DNA of 8,694 nucleotides from Dehalococcoidia bacterium. GTDB lineage: Bacteria; Chloroflexota; Dehalococcoidia; GIF9; UBA5629. Under the pieces are notes generated by a model, which ran no database searches, was not told the DNA's origin, and saw nothing but the letters and a program-made list of their open reading frames with translations. Below, piece after piece: positions 1 through 5,960 of the stretch. How positions within the stretch are numbered: position 1 is the stretch's first letter; every line of letters starts with the position of its first letter. The translations under genes and the position numbers were made by a program. The stretch spans positions 1 through 8,694 of the forward strand of contig QYPU01000059.1 in the NCBI GenBank assembly GCA_007280145.1. Direction: 5' to 3'.

Positions 1-1
1 C

Positions 2-832
2 ATAATTGCCATCAAAAATGACAAAGGTGAGGACTTCCACCACAAATTTAGGAGCGTCGACGTTTTATTACTTGACGACATCCAATTCCTGAGCGGCAAA
101 GCACAAACTCAGGAATGCCTCTTCCATACTTTTAACGATTTGTATGACAATAGCTGTCAAATTGTGGTCTCAAGCGACCTCCCGCCAAAAGCTATACCTT
201 CGTTCACGAAAAAGCTGAAGTCTCGCCTTGAATGGGGGCTTGTCGCCAATATACAGCCCCCAGATTTAGAGGTATGCCTAACTATCCTGAATACTAAGGC
301 GAAGCGGCTGAAGATGCCCATTTCACCAGAAGTATTGCAGTTTTTAGCAACGCAGTTCCAGCACAACGTCCGTGAGTTAGAAGGCGCCTTAAACAGAGTA
401 ATCACCTACGCAAGACTAAGCAGCGCGAAGTTAGACATACACCTAGCCACACAGGCACTGGCAGATATAGTGGCAAAGGACGACCAGCAAGAAGCTATCC
501 TTACACCAACGCTAATAATAGACACCGTAGCTAACCATTACGCCGTAACCTCTGAAGCATTAATAGGCAAACGGAGAGATAAGAAAACTGCTTTAGCTCG
601 CCAGGTTACCATGTATTTGCTGCGTGAGCAAAACCATTGCGGCTTGGCTGAAATCGGCAAAATACTGGGCAGCAGAGACCATACAACTATACTCCATGGA
701 CATCAAAAGATAGCTACTGAAATAAATATCAACCCCGAGCTCAGTGAGTCAATCGAAGAAATCCGCCGACAGCTACTAAGAGGCAGAAGAAAAACTTCAA
801 CTTTCCTTAACACTTGTGGAAGAGCAGCATGA
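2..832 (+). CDS. dnaA: Chromosomal replication initiator DnaA, C-terminal part (5' end outside window)
   Basis: DnaA binds DnaA boxes at the origin, forms an ATP-bound filament and opens the duplex for helicase loading. The reading frame is open from base 2, so the N-terminal domain, linker and Walker A motif lie to the left of the window. Visible in order are Walker B (VLLLDDIQFL, from base 62), sensor 1 (IVVSSD, 161-178), the arginine-finger box (LKSRLEWG, Arg at 224-226), sensor 2 (NVRELEGALNR, from 365) and domain IV. Domain IV contains the DnaA signature GSRDHTTILHG (668-700), the helix-turn-helix segment that reads the DnaA box. The protein ends in a short basic and polar tail (RGRRKTSTFLNTCGRAA). 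Its + strand is A/C-rich, unlike the genes to the right. The stop codon lies only three bases before a perfect DnaA box. dnaN does not follow. Identification is certain; only the full length is unknown. Confidence 0.97.
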   Translation: MIAIKNDKGEDFHHKFRSVDVLLLDDIQFLSGKAQTQECLFHTFNDLYDNSCQIVVSSDLPPKAIPSFTKKLKSRLEWGLVANIQPPDLEVCLTILNTKAKRLKMPISPEVLQFLATQFQHNVRELEGALNRVITYARLSSAKLDIHLATQALADIVAKDDQQEAILTPTLIIDTVANHYAVTSEALIGKRRDKKTALARQVTMYLLREQNHCGLAEIGKILGSRDHTTILHGHQKIATEININPELSESIEEIRRQLLRGRRKTSTFLNTCGRAA

Positions 833-835
833 AAT

Positions 836-844
836 TGTGGATAA
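836..844 (-). promoter_or_regulatory. Perfect DnaA box
   Basis: The + strand reads TGTGGATAA, the exact complement of the consensus TTATCCACA. It begins three bases after the dnaA stop codon. The bases GTGGA (837-841) and TCCAC (846-850) also form a small inverted repeat around TAAT, so half of a second site faces the box. Confidence 0.75.
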
Positions 845-854
845 TTCCACTGCT

Positions 855-863
855 TTATCAACA
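855..863 (+). promoter_or_regulatory. DnaA box, one mismatch
   Basis: TTATCAACA differs from TTATCCACA at one position. It lies ten bases from the perfect box and in the opposite orientation, forming a closely spaced pair at the left edge of the candidate origin. Confidence 0.5.
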
Positions 864-938
864 ACTTCTCTAGATTAAGATACCAACCTTATTCTATCTA
901 CAGCGCTAGCTCCATCCACATAAGAACTCACCTTAGTA

Positions 939-967
939 TTGTTAATATTAAATAACCTTCTTATAAT
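939..967 (+). promoter_or_regulatory. Sigma-70-type promoter for obg-nadD
   Basis: A -35 element TTGTTA (939-944, four of six consensus bases) and a perfect -10 TATAAT (962-967) are separated by exactly 17 bases. Transcription would start near 974, giving a leader of about 30 bases before the obg GTG codon. The promoter lies inside the AT-rich part of the candidate origin, so transcription of obg and DnaA binding could affect each other. Confidence 0.6.
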
Positions 968-1004
968 AGTACACTATAGATATATAACTAAACGGAGTAT
1001 GATA

Positions 1005-1013
1005 AGTGGATAA
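1005..1013 (-). promoter_or_regulatory. DnaA-box-like site over the obg start codon
   Basis: The + strand AGTGGATAA is the complement of TTATCCACT, one mismatch from the consensus. It covers the GTG start (1006-1008) and the next codons of obg. One such match can occur by chance, but its place at the right edge of a DnaA-box cluster makes a role plausible. Confidence 0.4.
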
Positions 1014-2061
1014 GGTTGAAATTATAGCCTGGGGTGGGAACGGAGGTGATGGAGTAGTTAGCTTCCGGCGGGAGAAGTTTGTCCCGTTCGGAGGTCCTGA
1101 TGGTGGAGATGGTGGTGCTGGGGGCAATATATATATTGCTGCTGACAGGAGTGTTACTACCCTAAGGCAGTTCAGGCGTAAGAAGCATTTTAAGGCTGTG
1201 TCTGGGAGGAGTGGAAGTAAACAAAAGAGGCATGGTGCAAAAGGTGATGACCTTCTAATTGTAGTGCCTTTAGGTACTATGATATTTCTTAAGGAAGAGG
1301 AACAAGAGGTGCTACTGGCTGATTTAAGTCAACAGGGTCAGAAAGTTTTGGTGGCTAAGGGGGGCACTGGTGGGTTAGGTAACGTCCATTTTGCTACAGC
1401 AAGGAACCAGGCTCCTAGAGTAGCAACTAAGGGTGAGCCGGGAGAGGAGCTCTGTCTTATCCTTGACCTTAAACTTATTGCCGATGTTGGTATTATTGGA
1501 TACCCTAATGTTGGCAAGTCCACCTTGTTAGCAGCCGTGTCTAAAGCTAAGCCGAAGATAGCTGATTATCCTTTTACCACCCGTGAGCCGGCCCTGGGTG
1601 TAGTTGAGACGGGGATGAAGACGTTTGTTGTAGCGGAAATCCCCGGGCTTATAGATGATGCTCACCTTGGCAGAGGGCTGGGGCATGATTTTTTGAGGCA
1701 TGCTGAAAGAACCAAAGTCTTGCTTCATCTGTTGGATGGTAGTTCCCCAACTCTTATCGATGATATGAACAATCTGAACAGAGAGTTAACTTTATTTAAG
1801 CCGTCGTTGGCTCAGAAGCCCCAGCTTGTGGCGGTGAACAAAATAGACTTGCCTCAGGTTCAATCTCGGCTGCCGGATGTGAAGCAGCTGTTTAGTTCTC
1901 TTGGAGTGGCGGTTTTCTTCGTGTCGGCGGTTACTAAACGGGGTGTGCCTGAGCTCCTGTCTGCAATAGTTGAGGTGGTGGACAGAGCTAGCAGGGAGCA
2001 GGCTGAATTAGAGATGCCGGTAGTCGTTTTTCGACCTAAGCCTAGAATTAAGCGACGTTGA
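1006..2061 (+). CDS. obgE: GTPase Obg/CgtA, short form without OCT domain
   Basis: Obg is a ribosome-associated GTPase that acts in assembly of the large subunit and links growth to nucleotide status. The glycine-rich Obg fold spans about residues 1-155 (GGNGGDG, FRREKFVPFGGPDGGDGG). The G domain follows: G1 GYPNVGKS (165-172), G2 around YPFTTREP (188-195), G3 EIPG (211-214), G4 NKID (278-281) and G5 SAVT (307-310). G3 has Glu where the family normally has Asp. The protein stops at residue 351, just after the VFRPKP linker, so the C-terminal OCT domain found in many Gram-positive and Chloroflexota homologues is absent. The GTG start is fixed by an in-frame TAA directly before it and by GGAG (994-997) eight bases upstream. 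It is the first gene of a two-gene operon with nadD, one base downstream. Confidence 0.96.
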   Translation: MDKVEIIAWGGNGGDGVVSFRREKFVPFGGPDGGDGGAGGNIYIAADRSVTTLRQFRRKKHFKAVSGRSGSKQKRHGAKGDDLLIVVPLGTMIFLKEEEQEVLLADLSQQGQKVLVAKGGTGGLGNVHFATARNQAPRVATKGEPGEELCLILDLKLIADVGIIGYPNVGKSTLLAAVSKAKPKIADYPFTTREPALGVVETGMKTFVVAEIPGLIDDAHLGRGLGHDFLRHAERTKVLLHLLDGSSPTLIDDMNNLNRELTLFKPSLAQKPQLVAVNKIDLPQVQSRLPDVKQLFSSLGVAVFFVSAVTKRGVPELLSAIVEVVDRASREQAELEMPVVVFRPKPRIKRR

Positions 2062-2062
2062 A

Positions 2063-2671
2063 ATGGATATAGGTATATTAGGTGGCACCTTCGACCCTGT
2101 TCATGTGGGGCATCTCAGAATAGCTGAGGAAGCTAGAGTGAGGCTTGAGCTTAGCCGGGTTCTCTTTGTTCCTGCTGGACAGCCATGGCTTAAAGCAGAC
2201 GAAGCTGTTGCCTCGCCAATCCACCGTGTGGAGATGGTAAGGTGGGCTATCGCCGGCAGCCCTTATTTTGAGCTTTCGACTGTTGAGGTTGACCGCCCCG
2301 GGCCTTCTTATGCCGTGGACACAGTAGCTATTTTGCAGCAACAACTAGGTGCCGAAGCGAGTTTTTTCTTCTTATTAGGCTGGGATAGTCTGGCTGAGCT
2401 TCCCCGCTGGAAGGAGCCAGACAAGCTGGTGCAAATGTGCCGGCTAGTGGCTGTTCCCAGACCGGACTTTAGTCCACCAAACTTAGAGGCTTTAGAATCA
2501 TCTATTCCCGGGGTAACTCAGAGTGTGGTATTGCTTGATATGCCACTGGTTGATGTCAGCTCTTCAGACATTCGAAAGCGAGTAGCTAAAGGGCTGTCTA
2601 TTCAGGGTCTGGTGCCTGATGATGTGGAGGAGTATATAAAAGAGCAGCAATTATACCGACAAGGAGAATGA
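2063..2671 (+). CDS. nadD: Nicotinate-mononucleotide adenylyltransferase NadD
   Basis: NadD transfers AMP from ATP to nicotinate mononucleotide, giving nicotinate adenine dinucleotide, the cytosolic step before NAD synthetase. The 202-residue length is normal for the family. The nucleotidyltransferase motif GGTFDPVHVGH (7-17) holds the ATP-binding histidines. PWLK (41-44) stands where many NadD proteins have PPHK. Further family motifs are FFLLGWDSL (102-110) and VSSSDIRKR (165-173), which corresponds to the ISSTxIR phosphate-binding motif. The ATG is one base after the obg stop and has no clear ribosome binding site of its own, so translation is probably coupled to obg. rsfS, which often follows nadD, is missing; the next gene converges from the other strand. 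Confidence 0.96.
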   Translation: MDIGILGGTFDPVHVGHLRIAEEARVRLELSRVLFVPAGQPWLKADEAVASPIHRVEMVRWAIAGSPYFELSTVEVDRPGPSYAVDTVAILQQQLGAEASFFFLLGWDSLAELPRWKEPDKLVQMCRLVAVPRPDFSPPNLEALESSIPGVTQSVVLLDMPLVDVSSSDIRKRVAKGLSIQGLVPDDVEEYIKEQQLYRQGE

Positions 2672-2708
2672 CATAGAAGCGATGGTGGGGTGACTCCTTG
2701 TTCTGCAC

Positions 2709-2746
2709 CGACTAGAGGTCGAGGGGAAAGCCAGTCAGGGCATTCC
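2709..2746. terminator. Two small hairpins between convergent nadD and gyrB; weak bidirectional terminator candidate
   Basis: CGAC and GTCG (2709-2712 and 2718-2721) pair around TAGAG. Directly after it, GGAA-A-GCC and GGC-A-TTCC (2725-2732 and 2739-2746) pair around a six-base loop with one A-A mismatch. Neither is followed by a run of T on either strand, so this is not a typical intrinsic terminator. The remaining bases between the two genes (2672-2772) show no gene or RNA that I recognise. Confidence 0.25.
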
Positions 2747-2772
2747 TTGAACTCTGAATGACGTGTGGCAGG

Positions 2773-4692
2773 CTAAATATCCAGGTTCCTCACGCTTCTG
2801 GCGTGGGCCTGGATAAAGGATTTTCGTGGTGGAACTTCATTGCCCATCAGTATGTGGAATATCCGGTCAGCTGCCATAGCATCATCAATTTCCACCTTGA
2901 GCAGAGTTCGCGAGGCTGGATTCATAGTAGTTTGCCATAGCTGTTCTGGGCTCATTTCCCCCAGCCCTTTATAGCGCTGGAGTTGCAATTTATTACCTTT
3001 CAATTCCTTAAGTTTGGCTTCGTTTTCCTTTTCCGTGTAGGTCCAGAATTGCTGCTTGCCTGCTTGTATGCGGTAAAGAGGTGGCTGGGCAATAAACAGG
3101 TGACCTTGAATGATTAGCTCCATCATATTGCGGTAAAAGAAGGTGAGAAGAAGTGTCCGAATATGGGAGCCGTCGACATCAGCATCAGTCATTATGATTA
3201 TCCGGTGGTAGCGCAGTTTGGAAAGGTCTGGCTGCTCACCGATGCCGGCTCCTAGTGCGGTGATAATGGCCCGAATCTCTTCGTGGCCCAAAACCTTGTC
3301 TTTGGGAGCCTTTTCTACATTAAGGATCTTACCTCGCAATGGTAAGATAGCTTGGAAGCGGCGGTCTCGACCCTGCTTAGCTGAGCCCCCGGCCGAATCA
3401 CCTTCAACCAGATAGAGCTCACACTCACGGGGGTCGCTTTCTGAGCAGCTAGCTAGCTTCCCAGGGAGTGTGCCCGCTTCGAGGCCGCTTTTTTTGAAAA
3501 TAAGGTCACGCGCCTTCCGGGCTGCCTCTCTAGCTTTGGCCGCAATTAGGCACTTGTCTATGATTGCCCTGGCTTCATCAGGATGCTGCTCAAGATGCAG
3601 GGATAAGCCATCGGCTACTATGGCTTCAACCTGGCTTTTTACTTCAGGATTGCCTAATTTGGCTTTGGTTTGCCCCTCAAACTGGGGCTCAGCAAGTTTG
3701 ACACTGATTACAGACGTTAACCCGTCCCGGACATCATCGCCTGTCAAATTAGGCTCAGTATCTTTTAGCAGCTTGTTCTTTCGGGCATAGTCGTTAAGAA
3801 CGCGGGTCAGTGCTGAGCGGAATCCGGTAAGATGGCTGCCTCCGTCTATCGTGTTGACGCAGTTAGCAAAGCTAAGCGTGGATTCGCTAAAGCCATCATT
3901 GTATTGCACAGCTACTTCAACCATGGTGCTGTTGACTGTGCCGGATGAATAGATTGGCTGGGGATGAAGGACTTGCCTGTCCTTGTTAAATCGTCTAACA
4001 AGGCTAGCTATGCCGCCTTCAAAGTAGAACGTCGCCTCTTGGTCAACTCTCTCATCTTTGAAGCTTATTTCTAAGTTCTTGTTTAGATAAGCCAGCTCTT
4101 TAAGGCGCTGGCAGATTGTGTTGAAATCGTAATTAAGCTCACTGAAAATTTCTGTGTCAGCCAGGAAAGTGATGGTGGTTCCTGTCTCATTGGTATTACC
4201 GATGACTTCCAAATCTCCAAGAGGAGTACCCTGCTGGTATTTATGGCGGTAGATTTTCCCCTGGCGTTTGACCTCGACCTCGAGTCGGGAAGATAGGGCA
4301 TTTACTACTGAAGCGCCAACACCGTGTAATCCACTGGATACCATATAGGTGTGGCCGCCAAATTTAGCTCCGGCGTGAAGTCGAGTCATGACTGCTTCTA
4401 AGGCTGAGGTATTAGTTACCGGGTGGATATCCACGGGTATACCTCGACCATTGTCGATAACTGTTACCGAGTTGTCTTCATGAATTGATACCTGAGTTCG
4501 GTCGCAATAGCCGGCCATTGCCTCATCTATGCTGTTGTAGACTATCTCGTAGACGAGGTGATGCAGCCCATGTTGGTCGGTGCTGCCAATGTACATGCCC
4601 GGGCGCCGTCGTACCGCCTCCAGACCGTCTAAAATGCGGATATCTTCTGCGTTGTAGTCTTCGGATTTATTGTTGTTGGTTTCCTGTAACAT
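2773..4692 (-). CDS. gyrB: DNA gyrase subunit B
   Basis: GyrB is the ATPase and TOPRIM subunit of gyrase, which with GyrA introduces negative supercoils. The 639 residues are full length for the short, Gram-positive-like form. The GHKL ATPase comes first: RRRPGMYIGST (28-38), the catalytic Glu49 and Mg-binding Asn53 in YEIVYNSIDEA, DNGRGIP (80-86) and the ATP lid GLHGVGASVVNALS (121-134). The transducer domain follows, then TOPRIM with VEGDSAGGSAKQGRDR (429-444) and TDADVDGSHIRTLL (502-515). The C-terminal GyrB domain carries QRYKGLGEM (572-580). Tyr52 replaces the Asp usually seen before Asn53. The ATG is the only reasonable start, since an in-frame TAA lies just upstream, but no clear Shine-Dalgarno sequence precedes it. 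ParE is the alternative paralogue; the motif detail and context favour GyrB. gyrA is not in the window. Confidence 0.95.
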   Translation of the reverse strand: MLQETNNNKSEDYNAEDIRILDGLEAVRRRPGMYIGSTDQHGLHHLVYEIVYNSIDEAMAGYCDRTQVSIHEDNSVTVIDNGRGIPVDIHPVTNTSALEAVMTRLHAGAKFGGHTYMVSSGLHGVGASVVNALSSRLEVEVKRQGKIYRHKYQQGTPLGDLEVIGNTNETGTTITFLADTEIFSELNYDFNTICQRLKELAYLNKNLEISFKDERVDQEATFYFEGGIASLVRRFNKDRQVLHPQPIYSSGTVNSTMVEVAVQYNDGFSESTLSFANCVNTIDGGSHLTGFRSALTRVLNDYARKNKLLKDTEPNLTGDDVRDGLTSVISVKLAEPQFEGQTKAKLGNPEVKSQVEAIVADGLSLHLEQHPDEARAIIDKCLIAAKAREAARKARDLIFKKSGLEAGTLPGKLASCSESDPRECELYLVEGDSAGGSAKQGRDRRFQAILPLRGKILNVEKAPKDKVLGHEEIRAIITALGAGIGEQPDLSKLRYHRIIIMTDADVDGSHIRTLLLTFFYRNMMELIIQGHLFIAQPPLYRIQAGKQQFWTYTEKENEAKLKELKGNKLQLQRYKGLGEMSPEQLWQTTMNPASRTLLKVEIDDAMAADRIFHILMGNEVPPRKSFIQAHARSVRNLDI

Positions 4693-4791
4693 AGCTAGTG
4701 GACTTTAACTAGAGATTGTAAGACTCATTGGCAAATTTTGGTTGAGCATTACGGGGAAGAGAAAGACTCATCAATCCCACATTTAGTGCCC

Positions 4792-4820
4792 GTGCAACTG
4801 AATTGTACAACAAGTTGCAC
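4792..4820. repeat. 29-base inverted repeat at the predicted gyrB transcription start (operator candidate)
   Basis: GTGCAACT (4792-4799) and AGTTGCAC (4813-4820) are perfect eight-base inverted arms around a 13-base centre. The centre itself contains the palindrome TTGTACAA (4803-4810). On the minus strand the dyad begins right after the predicted -10 element of gyrB, so it would cover the first transcribed bases. This fits a repressor operator, or a hairpin at the 5' end of the leader. No repressor gene is in the window. Confidence 0.5.
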
Positions 4821-4827
4821 TTTAATA

Positions 4828-4856
4828 ATTTTATCATATCCTCCCACAAATTGAAA
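4828..4856 (-). promoter_or_regulatory. Extended -10 promoter upstream of gyrB
   Basis: On the minus strand TGATAAAAT (4836 down to 4828) is an extended -10 element with five of six consensus bases. A weak -35 TTTCAA (4851-4856) lies 17 bases upstream. Transcription would start near 4821, leaving a leader of about 130 bases before gyrB. A weaker alternative -10 (TACAAT, 4715-4720) lies close to the start codon but lacks a -35 match. Confidence 0.45.
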
Positions 4857-4950
4857 GGATTGGAAGGTATCTGGGTTGGCTTTGCTGTGTTGCTGGTTAG
4901 TACTGGCACAGATTATTAAGCAACGCAAAGCATTCGTTAAAATGAGACGC

Positions 4951-4969
4951 AGGGCTACAAATACGCCCT
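4951..4969 (-). terminator. Weak terminator hairpin at the end of the core methionine synthase gene
   Basis: On the minus strand AGGGC and GCCCT pair around a nine-base loop. The stem overlaps the TAG stop codon (4968-4970) and is followed after a few bases by CATTTTAACG. The stem is short and the T run is only four bases, so termination here is uncertain. The other bases of the 4693-4967 gap hold the gyrB promoter and dyad, and otherwise nothing I can identify. Confidence 0.3.
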
Positions 4970-5831
4970 ATTGAAGCACTCGCTCAGCGGCGGTTACCAA
5001 CCTTTTCATTTTCTCGAAGGCAATTTCTCTGGGAAGAAGCTGTAAGCCGCAGTCAGGATGAACGGCAATTCTATCCTTCGGGATGTTCTCCAGCGCAATC
5101 TTTATCAAATTTTCTATATCTTCTACCTCTTCGATTTTAGAGCTCTTTGTGTCAATACAGCCAAATCCCAGCATTTTGTCTGAAGCTCGAAACTCTTTAG
5201 AACTTAATATCTCCATGTTGTCGTCACCCATAAACGCATGTGAAAGCATTTTTATCCCTTCCCATTGCAAAAGCTCCTTGAATATCTGTGAGACCCTCCC
5301 GCAGACATGGAGTGATACCGGGACTTTCAGGTTCGTTGCTATACTCTCCACAGCTTTTCGGGCAATCCCCATAGGTGCTCCGACGGAAAGGAATGGCTCA
5401 TCAATTTGTATCCATTCCACACCATTTTGCTCGAGGGCTCGGGCAATATCTAGAAGGGCGGCGGCTGTGTCGAGATAGACCTTTTCGTCTCTGTATCCCG
5501 TATAGTACCCTTTGATACTCGAGGAGAACACAAGCGTGACTGGCCCGGTGACAATCCCTTTGATATGGGGAGCTATTTCCTTTGCAATCTCCAGGTCTTC
5601 CAGGAATGTCTCGGGGTTTCCCTTGCCTATCTTTCTGCTTATATGACTCTTGGTATCATAGGTGTAACCCTCTATAGCTCTAGCAAAATACTCCACCATG
5701 TCATACCTGGTCTGCCCATCCGAGACTAGCTGTATCCCAGCATCAATTTGGTCTTTTACTGACTTGACTATGGCATCTTTGCCTAGCTTGTCGTAGCTGA
5801 GAGGATAACTTCCTATAACTGTTGTGAGCAT
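4968..5831 (-). CDS. Core methionine synthase (MetE C-terminal domain family, probably corrinoid-dependent)
   Basis: This 287-residue protein matches only the catalytic C-terminal barrel of MetE. Stand-alone 'core' forms take the methyl group from a methylated corrinoid or corrinoid protein rather than from folate; one has been studied in Dehalococcoides. Visible motifs are GSYP (7-10), DGQTRYDMVEYF (38-49), IQIDEP (141-146), LHVCG (174-178) and HPDCGL (258-263). Three of the four expected zinc ligands are present: His175, Cys177 and Cys261. At the spacing where E. coli MetE has its ligand Glu665 (24 residues after the His), this protein has Ala199, in SHAF. The start is supported by GGAG seven bases upstream of the ATG. 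Unlike its neighbours, the gene does not share the G-excess of the + strand. It could act in methionine synthesis or on another thiol; the substrate cannot be read from the sequence. Confidence 0.85.
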   Translation of the reverse strand: MLTTVIGSYPLSYDKLGKDAIVKSVKDQIDAGIQLVSDGQTRYDMVEYFARAIEGYTYDTKSHISRKIGKGNPETFLEDLEIAKEIAPHIKGIVTGPVTLVFSSSIKGYYTGYRDEKVYLDTAAALLDIARALEQNGVEWIQIDEPFLSVGAPMGIARKAVESIATNLKVPVSLHVCGRVSQIFKELLQWEGIKMLSHAFMGDDNMEILSSKEFRASDKMLGFGCIDTKSSKIEEVEDIENLIKIALENIPKDRIAVHPDCGLQLLPREIAFEKMKRLVTAAERVLQ

Positions 5832-5882
5832 ATTTTATCTCCGATGGCCGCTCCGCGGTGTTGAGCCCTTCCTTTAAACGTT

Positions 5883-5911
5883 ATTATAGTGGAGTCGATA
5901 AGACTGTACAA
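5883..5911 (-). promoter_or_regulatory. Promoter for the core methionine synthase gene
   Basis: On the minus strand a perfect -10 TATAAT (5888 down to 5883) lies 17 bases from a weak -35 TTGTAC (5911 down to 5906). Transcription would start near 5876, giving a leader of about 45 bases. The leader contains a small CCGC/GCGG hairpin (5848-5858). I see no cobalamin or SAM riboswitch in it; it is too short for one. Confidence 0.5.
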
Positions 5912-5960
5912 TTTTCCCCACGATGAGGTCTGTTAGAGCAATAAAGTGTAGTGCGGGGAA

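Larger units (their letters stand above)
833..1013. other. Candidate replication origin (oriC) between dnaA and obg
   Basis: This intergenic stretch follows dnaA and carries one perfect DnaA box (836-844) and two one-mismatch boxes (855-863 and 1005-1013). Two two-mismatch versions lie at 894-902 (CTATCTACA) and 912-920 (CCATCCACA). Between the left boxes and the right one lies a strongly AT-rich segment (about 935-992), including the 10-base palindrome TTAATATTAA (942-951), which could serve as the unwinding element. Hand counts show + strand G versus C changing from C-excess in dnaA to G-excess in obg across this point, as expected at an origin. DnaA boxes next to dnaA may instead only autoregulate transcription, but dnaA ends here rather than starts, which makes an origin role more likely. 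Confidence 0.6.

Noticed and set aside
2672..2772. Possible structured RNA gene (tRNA, SRP RNA, tmRNA) after nadD
   Set aside because: No cloverleaf, SRP or tmRNA signature could be found; only short local stems.
2758..2940. 60-codon plus-strand frame crossing the end of gyrB
   Set aside because: Mostly antisense to the conserved GyrB C-terminus and without coding features.
3470..3790. 106-codon plus-strand frame opposite gyrB
   Set aside because: Shadow of the GyrB coding sequence; no ribosome binding site or recognisable domain.
4715..4720. TACAAT as an alternative gyrB -10 element
   Set aside because: No -35 match at 16-18 bases; the extended -10 at 4828-4836 is stronger.
4709..4909. 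66-codon minus-strand reading frame just upstream of gyrB, including an internal ATG after GGAGG
   Set aside because: No recognisable family or compositional coding signal. It overlaps the predicted promoter and dyad, and the GGAGG is only two bases from its ATG.
5083..5478. 131-codon plus-strand frame opposite the methionine synthase gene
   Set aside because: Antisense shadow of a gene with clear catalytic motifs; low-complexity serine-rich translation with no family.
5848..5858. Small CCGC/GCGG hairpin in the methionine synthase leader as a possible riboswitch
   Set aside because: Only four base pairs in a leader of about 45 bases; no cobalamin or SAM aptamer elements.
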